Assembly: GCF_900104625.1 (NCBI RefSeq)
Contig: NZ_FNVZ01000005.1
Coordinates: 1,240,001 to 1,304,000, forward strand
DNA from: Leptotrichia massiliensis
GTDB taxonomy: Bacteria; Fusobacteriota; Fusobacteriia; Fusobacteriales; Leptotrichiaceae
Length of the DNA stretch: 64,000 nucleotides
Direction of reading: 5' to 3'
Made by a program: the position numbers and the translations under genes. Positions 45,339 through 54,187 of the stretch are shown in pieces. The notes beneath the pieces were generated by a model. The model was not told where the DNA came from. It did not search any database and saw only the letters and a program-made list of their open reading frames with translations. Position 1 is the stretch's first letter. Each line of letters opens with the position of its first letter.

Positions 45339-46118
45339 ATGCTATATAGTTTAGTTTTTGCATTAATATATTTTGCAGTTTTAAGTATAGTAATTATTTT
45401 TGATATGAAAAATAGAAAAATCAAAAAAAATTTACATAAGATTATTCAAAGGTATGAGGATGAGGTTAAAGAGAAAATAAAACTTGGAATTTTAGCAGCT
45501 GATACAGTTTACCGTGAAAGAACAGAAACAGGAACGGTATTTTATGAAGTGCCTGAAAATCTGAAAAAAGTAGTTGTTTTGAATATTATCTGCTTTACCA
45601 TAACAGAAATATTAATATTTTTCGGGATAAAAATTGGAATACTGCTTTTACTTAGCTGTGCTGTAATAAGTATAACATACGGGAACAAATACTATTATCC
45701 AAAAGAAAAAACAAAAGATACACTTGAGATAATAAATGAAGATTTTTATTTAAATGGAAAATTACTGGATATTAAAGGCTATAACTGGGGTACTGAGTTA
45801 TTTCCTCTATTTGGCACTCGAATAATCAGATCTAAATCTCACATCTATCTTCTTGATGGAAAAAAGGAAATCTGTTTTGTGCCTGAGAAAAACTTAAAAG
45901 GAGGATCTTCGCAAATAGATATAATAATAGAAAATAGCAGAATCTCAGAAATTGTGGACAACATGATAGACATAATTCAGAAAAAGCAGATTCCAAAAGT
46001 AAAATTTAGGCTTTTTAAAATGAAGATAATGCAGAGTATGCTTCTTTTTATACCTTTTATGCCAATTATGACATTCGTTTTACTATATGGAAGTAAAGCA
46101 CATATACATTTATTTTAA
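45339..46118 (+). CDS. Membrane protein of unknown function, copy 2
   Basis: A 259-residue duplicate of the gene at 44434 with most residues conserved, such as VKEKIKLGIL.ADTVYRERTETG, EIINEDFYLNGKLLDIKGYNWGTELFPLFG and QKKQIPKVKF. The same four membrane helices are present. It lies behind the decayed paralogue remnant. AGGGAG precedes the ATG. Confidence 0.65.
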   Translation: MLYSLVFALIYFAVLSIVIIFDMKNRKIKKNLHKIIQRYEDEVKEKIKLGILAADTVYRERTETGTVFYEVPENLKKVVVLNIICFTITEILIFFGIKIGILLLLSCAVISITYGNKYYYPKEKTKDTLEIINEDFYLNGKLLDIKGYNWGTELFPLFGTRIIRSKSHIYLLDGKKEICFVPEKNLKGGSSQIDIIIENSRISEIVDNMIDIIQKKQIPKVKFRLFKMKIMQSMLLFIPFMPIMTFVLLYGSKAHIHLF

Positions 46119-46177
46119 TAAGATAAGAAAATAGCTGATGGAATTTTGAATAGTTAAATACAGACAGAGGTGAAAAA

Positions 46178-46603
46178 ATGAAAAATAAAAAAATAAATCT
46201 AACTATGATGGCAGGAATGATTTTAATGAGTATGGGATGCGAAGCAAAGGGGAAAGTTTCCCAAAGCAGTATTTCAGGAAAATATAATGTGGAAACGCTG
46301 ACTACAAAAGGGCAGACTGTAAAGGTGGCAGGTCAGGAATGTTTTGAAAATTCATATTTTGAAATCAAAGGAAATATTGCCTATATAAGCCTTAACAATG
46401 TAGTTAACGGGAACTGTATAATAAAGGCAGGAACCTATGATATGCAAAGTAAGGGCAACGGGAGATATATTCTTGTAGGAAATGGCAAGGAATCAGATGA
46501 AATTATTGTAAAAAATGGAAAAGTGCAGTATAATCAGGATACAGGAATTTCAATGACATTTTCCAAAGATGTGGCATCTACTTCAGAAAATATGAAAAAA
46601 TAG
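46178..46603 (+). CDS. Small lipoprotein, META/lipocalin-like
   Basis: A 141-residue protein with a signal ending MSMGC (Cys21). The mature part has strand repeats (SISGKYNVETLTTKGQTVK, SYFEIKGNIAYISLN, GRYILVGNGKESDE) that look like a small beta-barrel of the META or lipocalin type; the family is not certain. One further Cys pair (QECFEN, NCIIKAG) could form a disulfide. GAGGTG precedes the ATG. Confidence 0.6.
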   Translation: MKNKKINLTMMAGMILMSMGCEAKGKVSQSSISGKYNVETLTTKGQTVKVAGQECFENSYFEIKGNIAYISLNNVVNGNCIIKAGTYDMQSKGNGRYILVGNGKESDEIIVKNGKVQYNQDTGISMTFSKDVASTSENMKK

Positions 46604-46678
46604 TTTACTTTTTGATTAAAATATAGTATTTTTTAGTACAAGTAAGAAAACTTATTATTAGAAAAATCAGGAGGAATC

Positions 46679-47794
46679 ATGAAAAGATTTATATCATTTA
46701 TTTTACTGGCAATGATGTTTATAACAAGCTGTGGAATTAGCGAGAGTTCTGAAAATGATGATAAAAAGGCAGTAGCATCGGCTTTTGAAGATTATATCAA
46801 TGCAGCAAAAAATGAAGATACAAAAAAAGTTAGTGAATATCATTTAATGTGGTTTAATATCTGGCGTACTTCACAAGAAAGTTATAAATATCTTACTTAT
46901 AAAATAAATAAAATTGAACTAACGAAGCAGAAAAATGGAAACGGAAGGGATATAAAACTGGCTTATGTAAATGTTTCATTAAAATATCCCGATTTAAACT
47001 ATACAATGTCTAAATTTTATAAAAACAAAGACTTTAATTCGTTGGTAAGAGGAAAAAGCAGATCTACACAGCTAGAAATAATAGAACAGGAAATATCTTC
47101 CTTTTTAAAAAGTGAATTAAAGAAAAATGACACAAAATATATCGAAAAAGAAATGATTGTAAAATTTGAGTACTTCTATCCGCTTAAAAAATGGAAAATT
47201 CCTTATGATGAGAATATAGAGTTTATAAATATTCTTTCACTTGACAGCTACAAAATAAAAGGAATGGATAAAACCATAGGAGAAATTGTAAGAACGCCGG
47301 GAAATGATGATGATACAAAACTTTTAATCAGTGAAAAAGAGGAAAAAGTAAAAAATAAAACAGCAAAAATTGATGATTATAAACTCCTTCTAATGCTTTA
47401 CTCGCCGGTAAAAAATCCTGATAATATTAACTTTAAAAGAATATCGCAAAAATTAATAGAAAATTTCCCTGATTATCCAAAAGGATATCTCATTATGACA
47501 GATTTTATTTATCATAATTATCCTGATAAATATTCAGAGATATTGAATTATGCACAAAAAGGAATTGAAGCATATAAAAATGTCGATACAAAAAAATATC
47601 CGGAATTTGTTTATGAAAGTAGTAGAAATCATCCGATGAATGAACTGTTCAGAATTATGATAGATGTTTATCTGAAAAAAGGTGAAAAGGAAAAAGCACT
47701 GGATGTATTCAATAAAAACAAAAAAATTATTAAATACTGGATGCCTCCTGCAAATTATGTACAACTTGCAAAAAGGCTGGGAGTAATATGGTAG
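46679..47794 (+). CDS. Lipoprotein with C-terminal TPR-like repeats
   Basis: A 371-residue protein. The signal ends in the lipobox ITSC (Cys19). Residues 30-175 form an alpha/beta domain with the texture of NTF2- or DUF-type folds (ASAFEDYINAAKNEDTKKVSEYHLMW). The C-terminal 150 residues are helical (YPKGYLIMTDFIYHNYPDKYSEIL ... KKGEKEKALDVFNKNKKI), like TPRs. It may be related to the lipoprotein at 42997. AGGAGG precedes the ATG. Confidence 0.65.
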   Translation: MKRFISFILLAMMFITSCGISESSENDDKKAVASAFEDYINAAKNEDTKKVSEYHLMWFNIWRTSQESYKYLTYKINKIELTKQKNGNGRDIKLAYVNVSLKYPDLNYTMSKFYKNKDFNSLVRGKSRSTQLEIIEQEISSFLKSELKKNDTKYIEKEMIVKFEYFYPLKKWKIPYDENIEFINILSLDSYKIKGMDKTIGEIVRTPGNDDDTKLLISEKEEKVKNKTAKIDDYKLLLMLYSPVKNPDNINFKRISQKLIENFPDYPKGYLIMTDFIYHNYPDKYSEILNYAQKGIEAYKNVDTKKYPEFVYESSRNHPMNELFRIMIDVYLKKGEKEKALDVFNKNKKIIKYWMPPANYVQLAKRLGVIW

Positions 47795-47848
47795 AATTTA
47801 TAAATTTTCACAAATAACTAAAATTACAATGATAGGAGTTGATTTGTT

Positions 47849-48136
47849 ATGAAAAAAATTATTTTTACATTCTTAATATTAGGAAGTGCTTACAATTTTG
47901 CAGCACAAAAAACTTTAAGAACGGTAGAAAAATGTCGTGTAACTTCAAGAGGTATAGCAAAAGATGGCAAAAGGTTCGCAAACTGTGTCAGCCTTCAGTC
48001 AGGAAAAATATTTAATTTTACAGGACTTGTTGACCAGACTTATTATAAATTTTCCAAAGGAACAGTATTTAAAGTGTATTTTTATGGAAATGGAAATAGA
48101 AATTTAACTTTGGAAACTTTTGATTATGTTCAATAA
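47849..48136 (+). CDS. Small secreted protein
   Basis: A 95-residue protein with a signal peptide (KKIIFTFLILGSAYNFAA). The mature part is basic and strand-rich, with two Cys (EKCRVTS and FANCVSL) that could form a disulfide. No family is recognised. It is the last gene of the island before the terminator. TAGGAG precedes the ATG. Confidence 0.6.
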   Translation: MKKIIFTFLILGSAYNFAAQKTLRTVEKCRVTSRGIAKDGKRFANCVSLQSGKIFNFTGLVDQTYYKFSKGTVFKVYFYGNGNRNLTLETFDYVQ

Positions 48137-48196
48137 TTGATTTAAAAGGGTAGAATTTTTTAAACATTTTCAATAGTATTTTTTATATTTATAGTT

Positions 48197-48224
48197 AAGC
48201 AGCCTTAAATTGATAAAGCTGCTT
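48197..48224 (+). terminator. Intrinsic terminator at the right end of the island
   Basis: AAGCAGC (48197-48203) pairs with GCTGCTT (48218-48224), a 7-bp stem with TTTT after it. Confidence 0.8.
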
Positions 48225-48311
48225 TTCTATGAAATAATCTTTTATTTTTTTCTCGAAGTTTACTTTATATTCATTTGTTGTTTTTTATTAAAAAATTATT
48301 ATAATAAAACT

Positions 48312-48342
48312 AAAGTTAGACAAAATTTTCTAAGTCAGTCTT
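48312..48342 (-). repeat. AAAGACTG-family terminator-like repeat, inverted copy
   Basis: On the minus strand this begins AAGACTGACTTAGAAAATTT, matching AAGACTGTACTTAGAAATTT at 31062 and AAGACTGTACCTAGAAATTT at 31669 in inverse orientation. It lies just past the fabD stop and marks the right border of the island. Confidence 0.55.
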
Positions 48343-48356
48343 ACATAAATTTGAAA

Positions 48357-49253
48357 TTACAGATTTTCAACATTTTCAATATTAATAACTTCAATTTCTT
48401 TATTAATTTTCTTAATTAATCCTGCCAATACTTTTCCTGGTCCAATTTCATAAATTTTTGTAACCCCATTTTCAGCCAGTTTATTTATTGTGTCTACCCA
48501 TTTTACTGGTCCAAATGTCTGATTATACAGTTCATTTTGAATTTCATCAGCAGAATTTAAAATATTTGCTGTAGTATTTGCGACAATCGGAGTTACTGGA
48601 TTATTCCAAGTGTAGTTTTCAAATTCTTTTTTCAAAATTTCTGCAACAGGTTTCATTAATGATGAATGAAAAGGTCCTGAAACTGCTAGAGGCAATGCTC
48701 TTCTTGCTCCTTTTTCCTTAAACAGTTCAAGATTTTTTTCAATTACTTCTTTTTCTCCAGCAATAACAGTCTGTTTTGGCTCATTATAATTTACTGCTTC
48801 CACAATTCCATCAATTTCATCACATATATTTTCCACATCTTCTGCACTAAGCCCCAATATTGCAGCCATTCCACCGTCAATATTAGCACCGCTCATTATT
48901 TCCCCTCTTTTTGAAATCAATTTTAGCGTATCAGTTTCACTTAAAACTCCAGCCGCATATAAGGAACTATACTCTCCCAAACTGTGTCCAGCCACAAAAT
49001 CAGCATTTATACCTTTTTCTTTCAATAATTTTGTTAAAACAACTGAAAATAGTGCAATTGCAGGCTGTGCATATTTCGTATTTTTCAACTCCTCATCTGT
49101 TCCCTCAAAAATAACTCTTTTCACATCTTCATTATTTTTAAAAATCTCATCAATTAATTTTTTGTTTTCATCATTTACTTCATCATATAATTTTTTCCCC
49201 ATTTCAGCATACTGTGTACCCTGTCCTGGAAATACAAAAGCAATTTTTGACAT
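48357..49253 (-). CDS. fabD: Malonyl-CoA:ACP transacylase
   Basis: Loads malonyl groups onto acyl carrier protein for fatty acid synthesis. FVFPGQGTQ at the N-terminus, the nucleophile motif GHSLGEYSSLYAAG and the catalytic His in AVSGPFHSSLMKP are present. About 298 residues. The ATG at 49253 follows AAAAGGAG by 6 bases; an upstream in-frame codon at 49274 precedes that site. It lies in the same direction as fabH but with another gene between. Confidence 0.93.
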   Translation of the reverse strand: MSKIAFVFPGQGTQYAEMGKKLYDEVNDENKKLIDEIFKNNEDVKRVIFEGTDEELKNTKYAQPAIALFSVVLTKLLKEKGINADFVAGHSLGEYSSLYAAGVLSETDTLKLISKRGEIMSGANIDGGMAAILGLSAEDVENICDEIDGIVEAVNYNEPKQTVIAGEKEVIEKNLELFKEKGARRALPLAVSGPFHSSLMKPVAEILKKEFENYTWNNPVTPIVANTTANILNSADEIQNELYNQTFGPVKWVDTINKLAENGVTKIYEIGPGKVLAGLIKKINKEIEVINIENVENL

Positions 49254-49342
49254 AAATTCTCCTTTTATTCTCATATCTTTTAATTATTTTTAATTGGTCA
49301 AATAATCATAATTTTTAATTTCAATAAAAAATATAAATATAA

Positions 49343-49708
49343 TTATTTTTTTATTTCTTCAGCATCCACTATTTCTTCATCTTTTGATTCTTTAATATCT
49401 TTACTGCTAAATTTAGTTAATTTCTTTTTATCAACTATTTCCTTTACACCCAGTCCAATAATTCCTAACCCTAAAATTAATGGAACTATAAATAATGGTA
49501 AGTTTTCCCATATATATTGAGTAATATACAAATATATTCCTACAATCAAGAAAATCCATCCATGTTTTTTCTTCTTAATAAGAAAATAACCTCCTACAAG
49601 AATCATTACAACCTGATAATTAACGATATATTTCATAATATCTTCAGGTATAAATTTAAGCAAACTTAAAACAACTATTACCAATCCCCAAAATATTTTT
49701 GAATTCAT
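49343..49708 (-). CDS. Small membrane protein (LiaI/LiaF-like TM region)
   Basis: A 121-residue protein with four short hydrophobic segments (IFWGLVIVVLSLLKFI, YQVVMILVGGYFLI, GWIFLIVGIYLYI, PLFIVPLILGLGIIGLG) and a charged Lys/Glu tail. The pattern resembles the LiaI-LiaF/DUF5668 membrane domain, though the match is by eye. It sits between fabH and fabD. GGAGG precedes the ATG. Confidence 0.65.
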   Translation of the reverse strand: MNSKIFWGLVIVVLSLLKFIPEDIMKYIVNYQVVMILVGGYFLIKKKKHGWIFLIVGIYLYITQYIWENLPLFIVPLILGLGIIGLGVKEIVDKKKLTKFSSKDIKESKDEEIVDAEEIKK

Positions 49709-49787
49709 AATTCTCCTCCTGTAATTTTATATTTTACAAATTTTATCTTTATAAATTATTTAATTTTTATTAACAATTATTTTCCAA

Positions 49788-50765
49788 CTATTTTGAAATT
49801 TCGACCAAAATCGAACCATAAGTCAGTCCTCCACCAAATCCAGTAGCAACAAACTTATCTCCTTTTTTAAGTTTCCCTTCCTTTATCGCCTCATCAAGTG
49901 CTATCGGAATTGATCCCGCCGAAGTATTTCCATATTTACTCAAATTTACAAAAAATTTATCAAGCGGTTGCTTAAATCTTTTTGCAATTGACTCAATAAT
50001 TCTAATATTTGCTTGATGCGGAATAAATAAATCAACATCATCAGCAGTTATTCCAGCCTGTCCTAATACATCTTCCACAGTTTCTGGGAAAACTCTTACT
50101 GCAAATTTAAAGATTTCTCTTCCATTCATTTTTAGATAAATATCCTTATTATCAATTTTTTCTTTAGATACAGGCTCTTTTGTACCTCCTGCAGGTACTA
50201 ATAATTCACATGCCCCAGAACCGTCAGCTACAAGATGGCTTGCTAAGTATCCTCCAGTTTCTACTTCTCCAAGTACAACAGCTCCTGCACCATCTCCAAA
50301 TAGAATGCAAGTTCCCCTATCAGTCCAGTCAACTACTCTCGACATTGCTTCTGCCCCGATAACAAGCACTTTTTTATAAAGTCCAGCCTTAACAAAGCTA
50401 TGCCCCGCAGAGTAAGCATAAACAAACCCAGTACAAGCTGCACTCAAGTCAAATGCCGCTGCATTTATTCCCAATTTATCCTGAACAAGTGCCGCAGTCG
50501 ATGGAGTTCCATAATCAGGAGTCATAGTCGCAACAATAACCAAATCAATCTCATTTTTATCTATTCCAGCATCTTCAATTGCTCTTTGTGCTGCTCTAAA
50601 TGCCAAATCGGATGTTCCTTCATTTTCATCCACAATTCTTCTTTCCTTGATACCAGTTCTAACTGTTATCCATTCATCATTTGTATCCACAATTTTTGCC
50701 AAATCATCATTTGTCATTATCTTTTCAGGTACATAAGATCCTGTTCCTAAAATTCCAACTTTCAT
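49788..50765 (-). CDS. fabH: Beta-ketoacyl-ACP synthase III
   Basis: Condenses acetyl-CoA with malonyl-ACP to start fatty acid synthesis. The Cys-His-Asn triad is present: Cys in LSAACTGFVYA, His in IPHQANIRI and Asn in KYGNTSAGS. The 325-residue length is standard. It is read with rpmF, but plsX, which usually lies between them, is absent. GAGGTG precedes the ATG. Confidence 0.95.
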   Translation of the reverse strand: MKVGILGTGSYVPEKIMTNDDLAKIVDTNDEWITVRTGIKERRIVDENEGTSDLAFRAAQRAIEDAGIDKNEIDLVIVATMTPDYGTPSTAALVQDKLGINAAAFDLSAACTGFVYAYSAGHSFVKAGLYKKVLVIGAEAMSRVVDWTDRGTCILFGDGAGAVVLGEVETGGYLASHLVADGSGACELLVPAGGTKEPVSKEKIDNKDIYLKMNGREIFKFAVRVFPETVEDVLGQAGITADDVDLFIPHQANIRIIESIAKRFKQPLDKFFVNLSKYGNTSAGSIPIALDEAIKEGKLKKGDKFVATGFGGGLTYGSILVEISK

Positions 50766-50821
50766 ATTTCACCTCAAATTTATTTTTTATTTTTACTTTA
50801 TTATATTTCTTAGTTTCCTTA

Positions 50822-50927
50822 TATACTCGAACTCGCTTAACATTAAGCTATTAAAAATTATATAAATTCAGTATTTGAGTAAATAGTAATAACTTTTGAG
50901 TTCAGTTTTAAAGTTTTTTTACTATAA
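50822..50927 (+). repeat. Dispersed intergenic repeat, copy 1 (TTTGAGT family)
   Basis: About 105 bases starting TATACTCGAACTC and ending TTTTTTTACTATAA, including TATTTGAGTAAATAGTAATA and ACTTTTGAGTTCAGTTTTAA. It aligns along its length with the minus strand of 58636-58742 and, with an internal deletion, with 62227-62306. It lies between rpmF and fabH. Confidence 0.75.
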
Positions 50928-51032
50928 TTTTATACCAATTCCAGTTTAAAATCATTCTACTAAAGTCTATCATAAAATTTTTAAAAATACAACTAAAAAC
51001 ATTTAAATTAATAAATAATAAAGCCAAAAAAA

Positions 51033-51054
51033 AAGCAAGACATAAATCCTGCTT
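51033..51054 (-). terminator. Intrinsic terminator downstream of rpmF
   Basis: AAGCAAGA pairs with TCCTGCTT (one imperfect pair), with a T run of nine on the minus strand after the stem. Confidence 0.75.
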
Positions 51055-51061
51055 CAACAAA

Positions 51062-51253
51062 TTATTCAGCATCAGTTGCTTCATCATTTGCTAACACTTG
51101 TCTACCTCTGTAAACTCCTGTTTCCAAGTTTAATCTGTGTGGTCTTCTTATTGAACCATCAGCTTCTACAACAATATTTGGAGCTTTGATAGAATCATGT
51201 GATCTTCTCATATTTCTTTTTGCTTTAGAGGTTCTTTTCTTAGGTACTGCCAT
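51062..51253 (-). CDS. rpmF: 50S ribosomal protein L32
   Basis: A basic 63-residue protein starting [19 protein letters not shown], which is diagnostic of bL32. The zinc-binding Cys residues found in some L32 proteins are absent, so it is the zinc-free form. It has its own consensus promoter and a terminator right after it. GAAAGGAG precedes the ATG. Confidence 0.96.
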   Translation of the reverse strand: MAVPKKRTSKAKRNMRRSHDSIKAPNIVVEADGSIRRPHRLNLETGVYRGRQVLANDEATDAE

Positions 51254-51355
51254 TATTTATCGACTCCTTTCTAATTTTTATATCGTTAATTTTTTCATTC
51301 AATATTGTAAAAATAATTATAAAAAATCATAATTTTTTTTACATTTATACAAACT

Positions 51356-51384
51356 ATTATAATAAATATAAAGCCATTTGTCAA
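51356..51384 (-). promoter_or_regulatory. Consensus promoter of rpmF
   Basis: TTGACA (51379-51384) and TATAAT (51356-51361) on the minus strand, exactly 17 bases apart. Confidence 0.85.
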
Positions 51385-51483
51385 GGCTTTAATATATTTT
51401 TTCCATTTATTCACAAGATTTTTTTATCTTTTATTTATTTTTTTCTGAATTTATATTTGTTTCAATTTTTTTAATTTTAAAAA

Positions 51484-52776
51484 TTAATTTTTATTTTGTT
51501 CAAATTCTTCAGTATTTTTTTGAACTTTTTGAACAAAAATATTATATTTTTTTTCAGTGTTAAATTCAAGATTTTTTATTTTTTCAGAAATTTCATCTGT
51601 CATTGTTTCATTCCCAACAACTAAAACAACAAAGTTCTCATTATTATTTGCATCTATCAATTTTCCAATTTTAACTTCGCTAATATTATTTGAAAAATTT
51701 TTATATAAAATATTTTCAACAGTTTTTAAATCATTCTCCAAAATTGTTTGATTTTCATTTTTTAGTGGTAATGTAATATCTTCAGCATTTTCTTTTATTT
51801 TTTCTTCGTTCAGATATTTTGATAAGTCCTGTGCTGTTAAATACTTTTCATTGGATAACTGCTGTATTTTTAATTTATAGTTTTTCAATTTATATTTTTC
51901 CAGTTTTTTTTCTAATTTCTCAATATCCTGTTTTTTAAAGGCATCTCCTACAATTTTTAAAGTAACAGTTTTATCTTTTTTATTAATAGAATTATCAAAA
52001 ACATAATGAGTTTTTAATTCCCTTGAAATAAATTTTTTTAATGAATTTTCTCTCGCTGTATCTTGAACTAAAGTTGTTGCTGTATATATACTTGGAATAA
52101 TTATGATTAAACTTACTATATAAAATATTATTTGTTTTTTTATTGAAATTTTATTTCTTGCTTCAAAAATATTTCCAGAATAAACTATCAAACCAACTAA
52201 TGTTGCTATCATTATAAAAAATACATTTATTATAAACAAATATCCTGCTCCAAGAAAAATTTTCAGATTCCCATGAGCAATCCCAAATCCTACTACACAC
52301 AAAGGAGGCATTAATGCTGTTGCAATAGCTACTCCAGGAACTACATTTCCACCATCTTCTTCAGTTTTTCCAATTACTCCTGCAGCTCCACCAAAAATTG
52401 CGATTAAAACATCCCATAAAGTAGGATAAGTTCTTGCTAGTATCTGTGGTGTTGCATCATTTATAGGGCTTACTAAAAAATAAAAAGTGGAACTTACTAC
52501 ACTTATTAATATAAAAATTCCCAATCTAAAAAGTGATACATAAACTCTTTTTAAATTTCCATTTGATAATCCCAATCCTAGCGACTGAATTGGTGACATT
52601 AGTGGCGAAATCAACATTGCTCCAATAATTACTGCAACAGAGTTTGTATTTAATCCTATTGACGCTATAATCATTGCACAAATCAGAATAAACATTGTTT
52701 CCTTTGTAAAATCAGAATCTCCAATAATATTTCTTTTTAAAATTTTGTATTTTTCATGTTTTATTTTTTCTATCAT
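51484..52776 (-). CDS. DUF389 membrane protein (TIGR00341 type)
   Basis: A 430-residue membrane protein. The hallmark segment FILICAMIIASIGLNTNSVAVIIGAMLISPLMSPIQSLGLG is present, followed by VVPGVAIATALMPPLCVVGFGIAHG. About six membrane helices occupy the first 250 residues; the C-terminal 180 are soluble and alpha/beta. Biological role unknown; such proteins are found in many bacteria and archaea. AAAGGAG precedes the ATG. Confidence 0.85.
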   Translation of the reverse strand: MIEKIKHEKYKILKRNIIGDSDFTKETMFILICAMIIASIGLNTNSVAVIIGAMLISPLMSPIQSLGLGLSNGNLKRVYVSLFRLGIFILISVVSSTFYFLVSPINDATPQILARTYPTLWDVLIAIFGGAAGVIGKTEEDGGNVVPGVAIATALMPPLCVVGFGIAHGNLKIFLGAGYLFIINVFFIMIATLVGLIVYSGNIFEARNKISIKKQIIFYIVSLIIIIPSIYTATTLVQDTARENSLKKFISRELKTHYVFDNSINKKDKTVTLKIVGDAFKKQDIEKLEKKLEKYKLKNYKLKIQQLSNEKYLTAQDLSKYLNEEKIKENAEDITLPLKNENQTILENDLKTVENILYKNFSNNISEVKIGKLIDANNNENFVVLVVGNETMTDEISEKIKNLEFNTEKKYNIFVQKVQKNTEEFEQNKN

Positions 52777-52839
52777 TTTACAATATCTCCTTTATATTTT
52801 TATAAATTAGTAACTTATTCAATTTCTATTTCAAAAAAT

Positions 52840-54087
52840 TTAATCATCTTCGTAAACAGGCTCTATATGAATCAAAAGCCTTTTTATATTTTTATATTTA
52901 TGCTTAATCTTTTTTGAAATTTTATTTGTAATATCGTGTGCTTCTTCAATCGTCTTATTTTTATCCATTCGTACATCCACAAACATATAAATGTCTTTTC
53001 CAGAAGTAGTCATGCGAAAATCGTGTGCATTTTCAATTTCTTCAAATTGTAATATTTCTGAACGTATTTTCTCAATCAGCTCATCATCTTGTGAATCCAT
53101 CAATATTAACGAATTTTCCTTTATCAGTTCATAACCGCTCTTTATAATATAAATTGACACAATAAATCCTACAATCGTATCAAATATAGGATGAATCCTT
53201 GATAAAAGCAACCCAAATAAAACAGAACTGGAAATAACAATATCAGTATTGTAATCTGCAAGTAACGAATTTATCAAGGCATTATTATATTTCTTTGCCT
53301 TTTTCTTCATAAAAGTCAATTGAAAAATTTTTATCAATATTGCCAAAACAGTTATAACTATTGGAATAAGTGTAATATTCACATTATTTTCATTACTAAA
53401 AGAAGTTAATTTTGAAAAATTATCTTTTATCAGCTCAAAAGCCGTTATCATTATAAACGTCCCTATTATCACACTAAAAACCGATTCTATCTTTCCATGC
53501 CCAAACGGATGCTCCTTATCCTCAGGATTACTTCCAACCTTTAGCCCCACGATAACCAGCACATTTGTAATCAAATCCGAAAGTGAATTTAATCCGTCAG
53601 AAAGTAGCGACATGCTGTAAAAAATTTTCCCAGCCATAATTTTTAATAGAGCCAAAACAATATTTACACAAATTGCAAACTTGGAAATAGATAGCATATT
53701 TTTTTTCTGTCTTTTAGTTTCTGTCAGATTATTTAATATATATCCGTCCTCTGTTTTTATAAATCGCTGTTTTTCAAGGAAATTGTTCATTTTTTTATGA
53801 TTAGTTATGATTAGTGAATCAAAATTTTTATTTGTAATCCAATTAATTATATATTTTAAAAAAAATGTTCCATATCCATTATTTCTTAATTTTGGTAAAA
53901 TAAATATTTTTTTCAATTGGGCAATATTGTTTAAAATAAGAATTACATATCCACACAACTCTCCATTATTATATAAAAAAAATATATCATCCTTCTCTTT
54001 ATCAAAAGAAAATTTCGGATCTATCTCCAATAAATCTATTAAAATTTTACTTATATTCTCCTTTCTATCCCATTCAACTACTTTCAT
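52840..54087 (-). CDS. GNAT acetyltransferase fused to a CDF cation transporter
   Basis: About 415 residues. The N-terminal 110-120 residues resemble a GNAT domain: LCGYVILILNNIAQLKKIFI, then LPKLRNNGYGTFFLKYIINW (acetyl-CoA loop R/Q-x-x-G-x-G/A in variant form). From about residue 130 a full cation diffusion facilitator follows: LLSDGLNSLSDLITNVLVIVG with the metal-site Asp pair, HPFGHGKIE, and LLADYNTDI in the later metal site. Usual substrates are Zn, Fe, Mn or Co. The ATG at 54087 has GGAGG 7 bases ahead; an upstream codon at 54156 lacks a site. Confidence 0.8.
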   Translation of the reverse strand: MKVVEWDRKENISKILIDLLEIDPKFSFDKEKDDIFFLYNNGELCGYVILILNNIAQLKKIFILPKLRNNGYGTFFLKYIINWITNKNFDSLIITNHKKMNNFLEKQRFIKTEDGYILNNLTETKRQKKNMLSISKFAICVNIVLALLKIMAGKIFYSMSLLSDGLNSLSDLITNVLVIVGLKVGSNPEDKEHPFGHGKIESVFSVIIGTFIMITAFELIKDNFSKLTSFSNENNVNITLIPIVITVLAILIKIFQLTFMKKKAKKYNNALINSLLADYNTDIVISSSVLFGLLLSRIHPIFDTIVGFIVSIYIIKSGYELIKENSLILMDSQDDELIEKIRSEILQFEEIENAHDFRMTTSGKDIYMFVDVRMDKNKTIEEAHDITNKISKKIKHKYKNIKRLLIHIEPVYEDD

Positions 54088-54187
54088 CGTGAAACCTCCA
54101 TTCGTAGTAAAAGAAACTAAACTAAAAAAATTTAATTTTTGAAAAAGGAATTTCAATTTTAAGATAATACACTATAATTAATTAAAT

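Noticed and set aside
32092-48136. Known defence, bacteriocin or conjugation system in the island
   Set aside because: CPBP and TraX-like genes occur in such systems, but no nuclease, toxin, transporter, relaxase or integrase accompanies them here.
48210-48419. 69-residue plus-strand reading frame after the island terminator
   Set aside because: It begins inside the terminator stem, overlaps the 3' end of fabD antisense, and is a run of Phe/Ile/Asn typical of AT-rich non-coding DNA.
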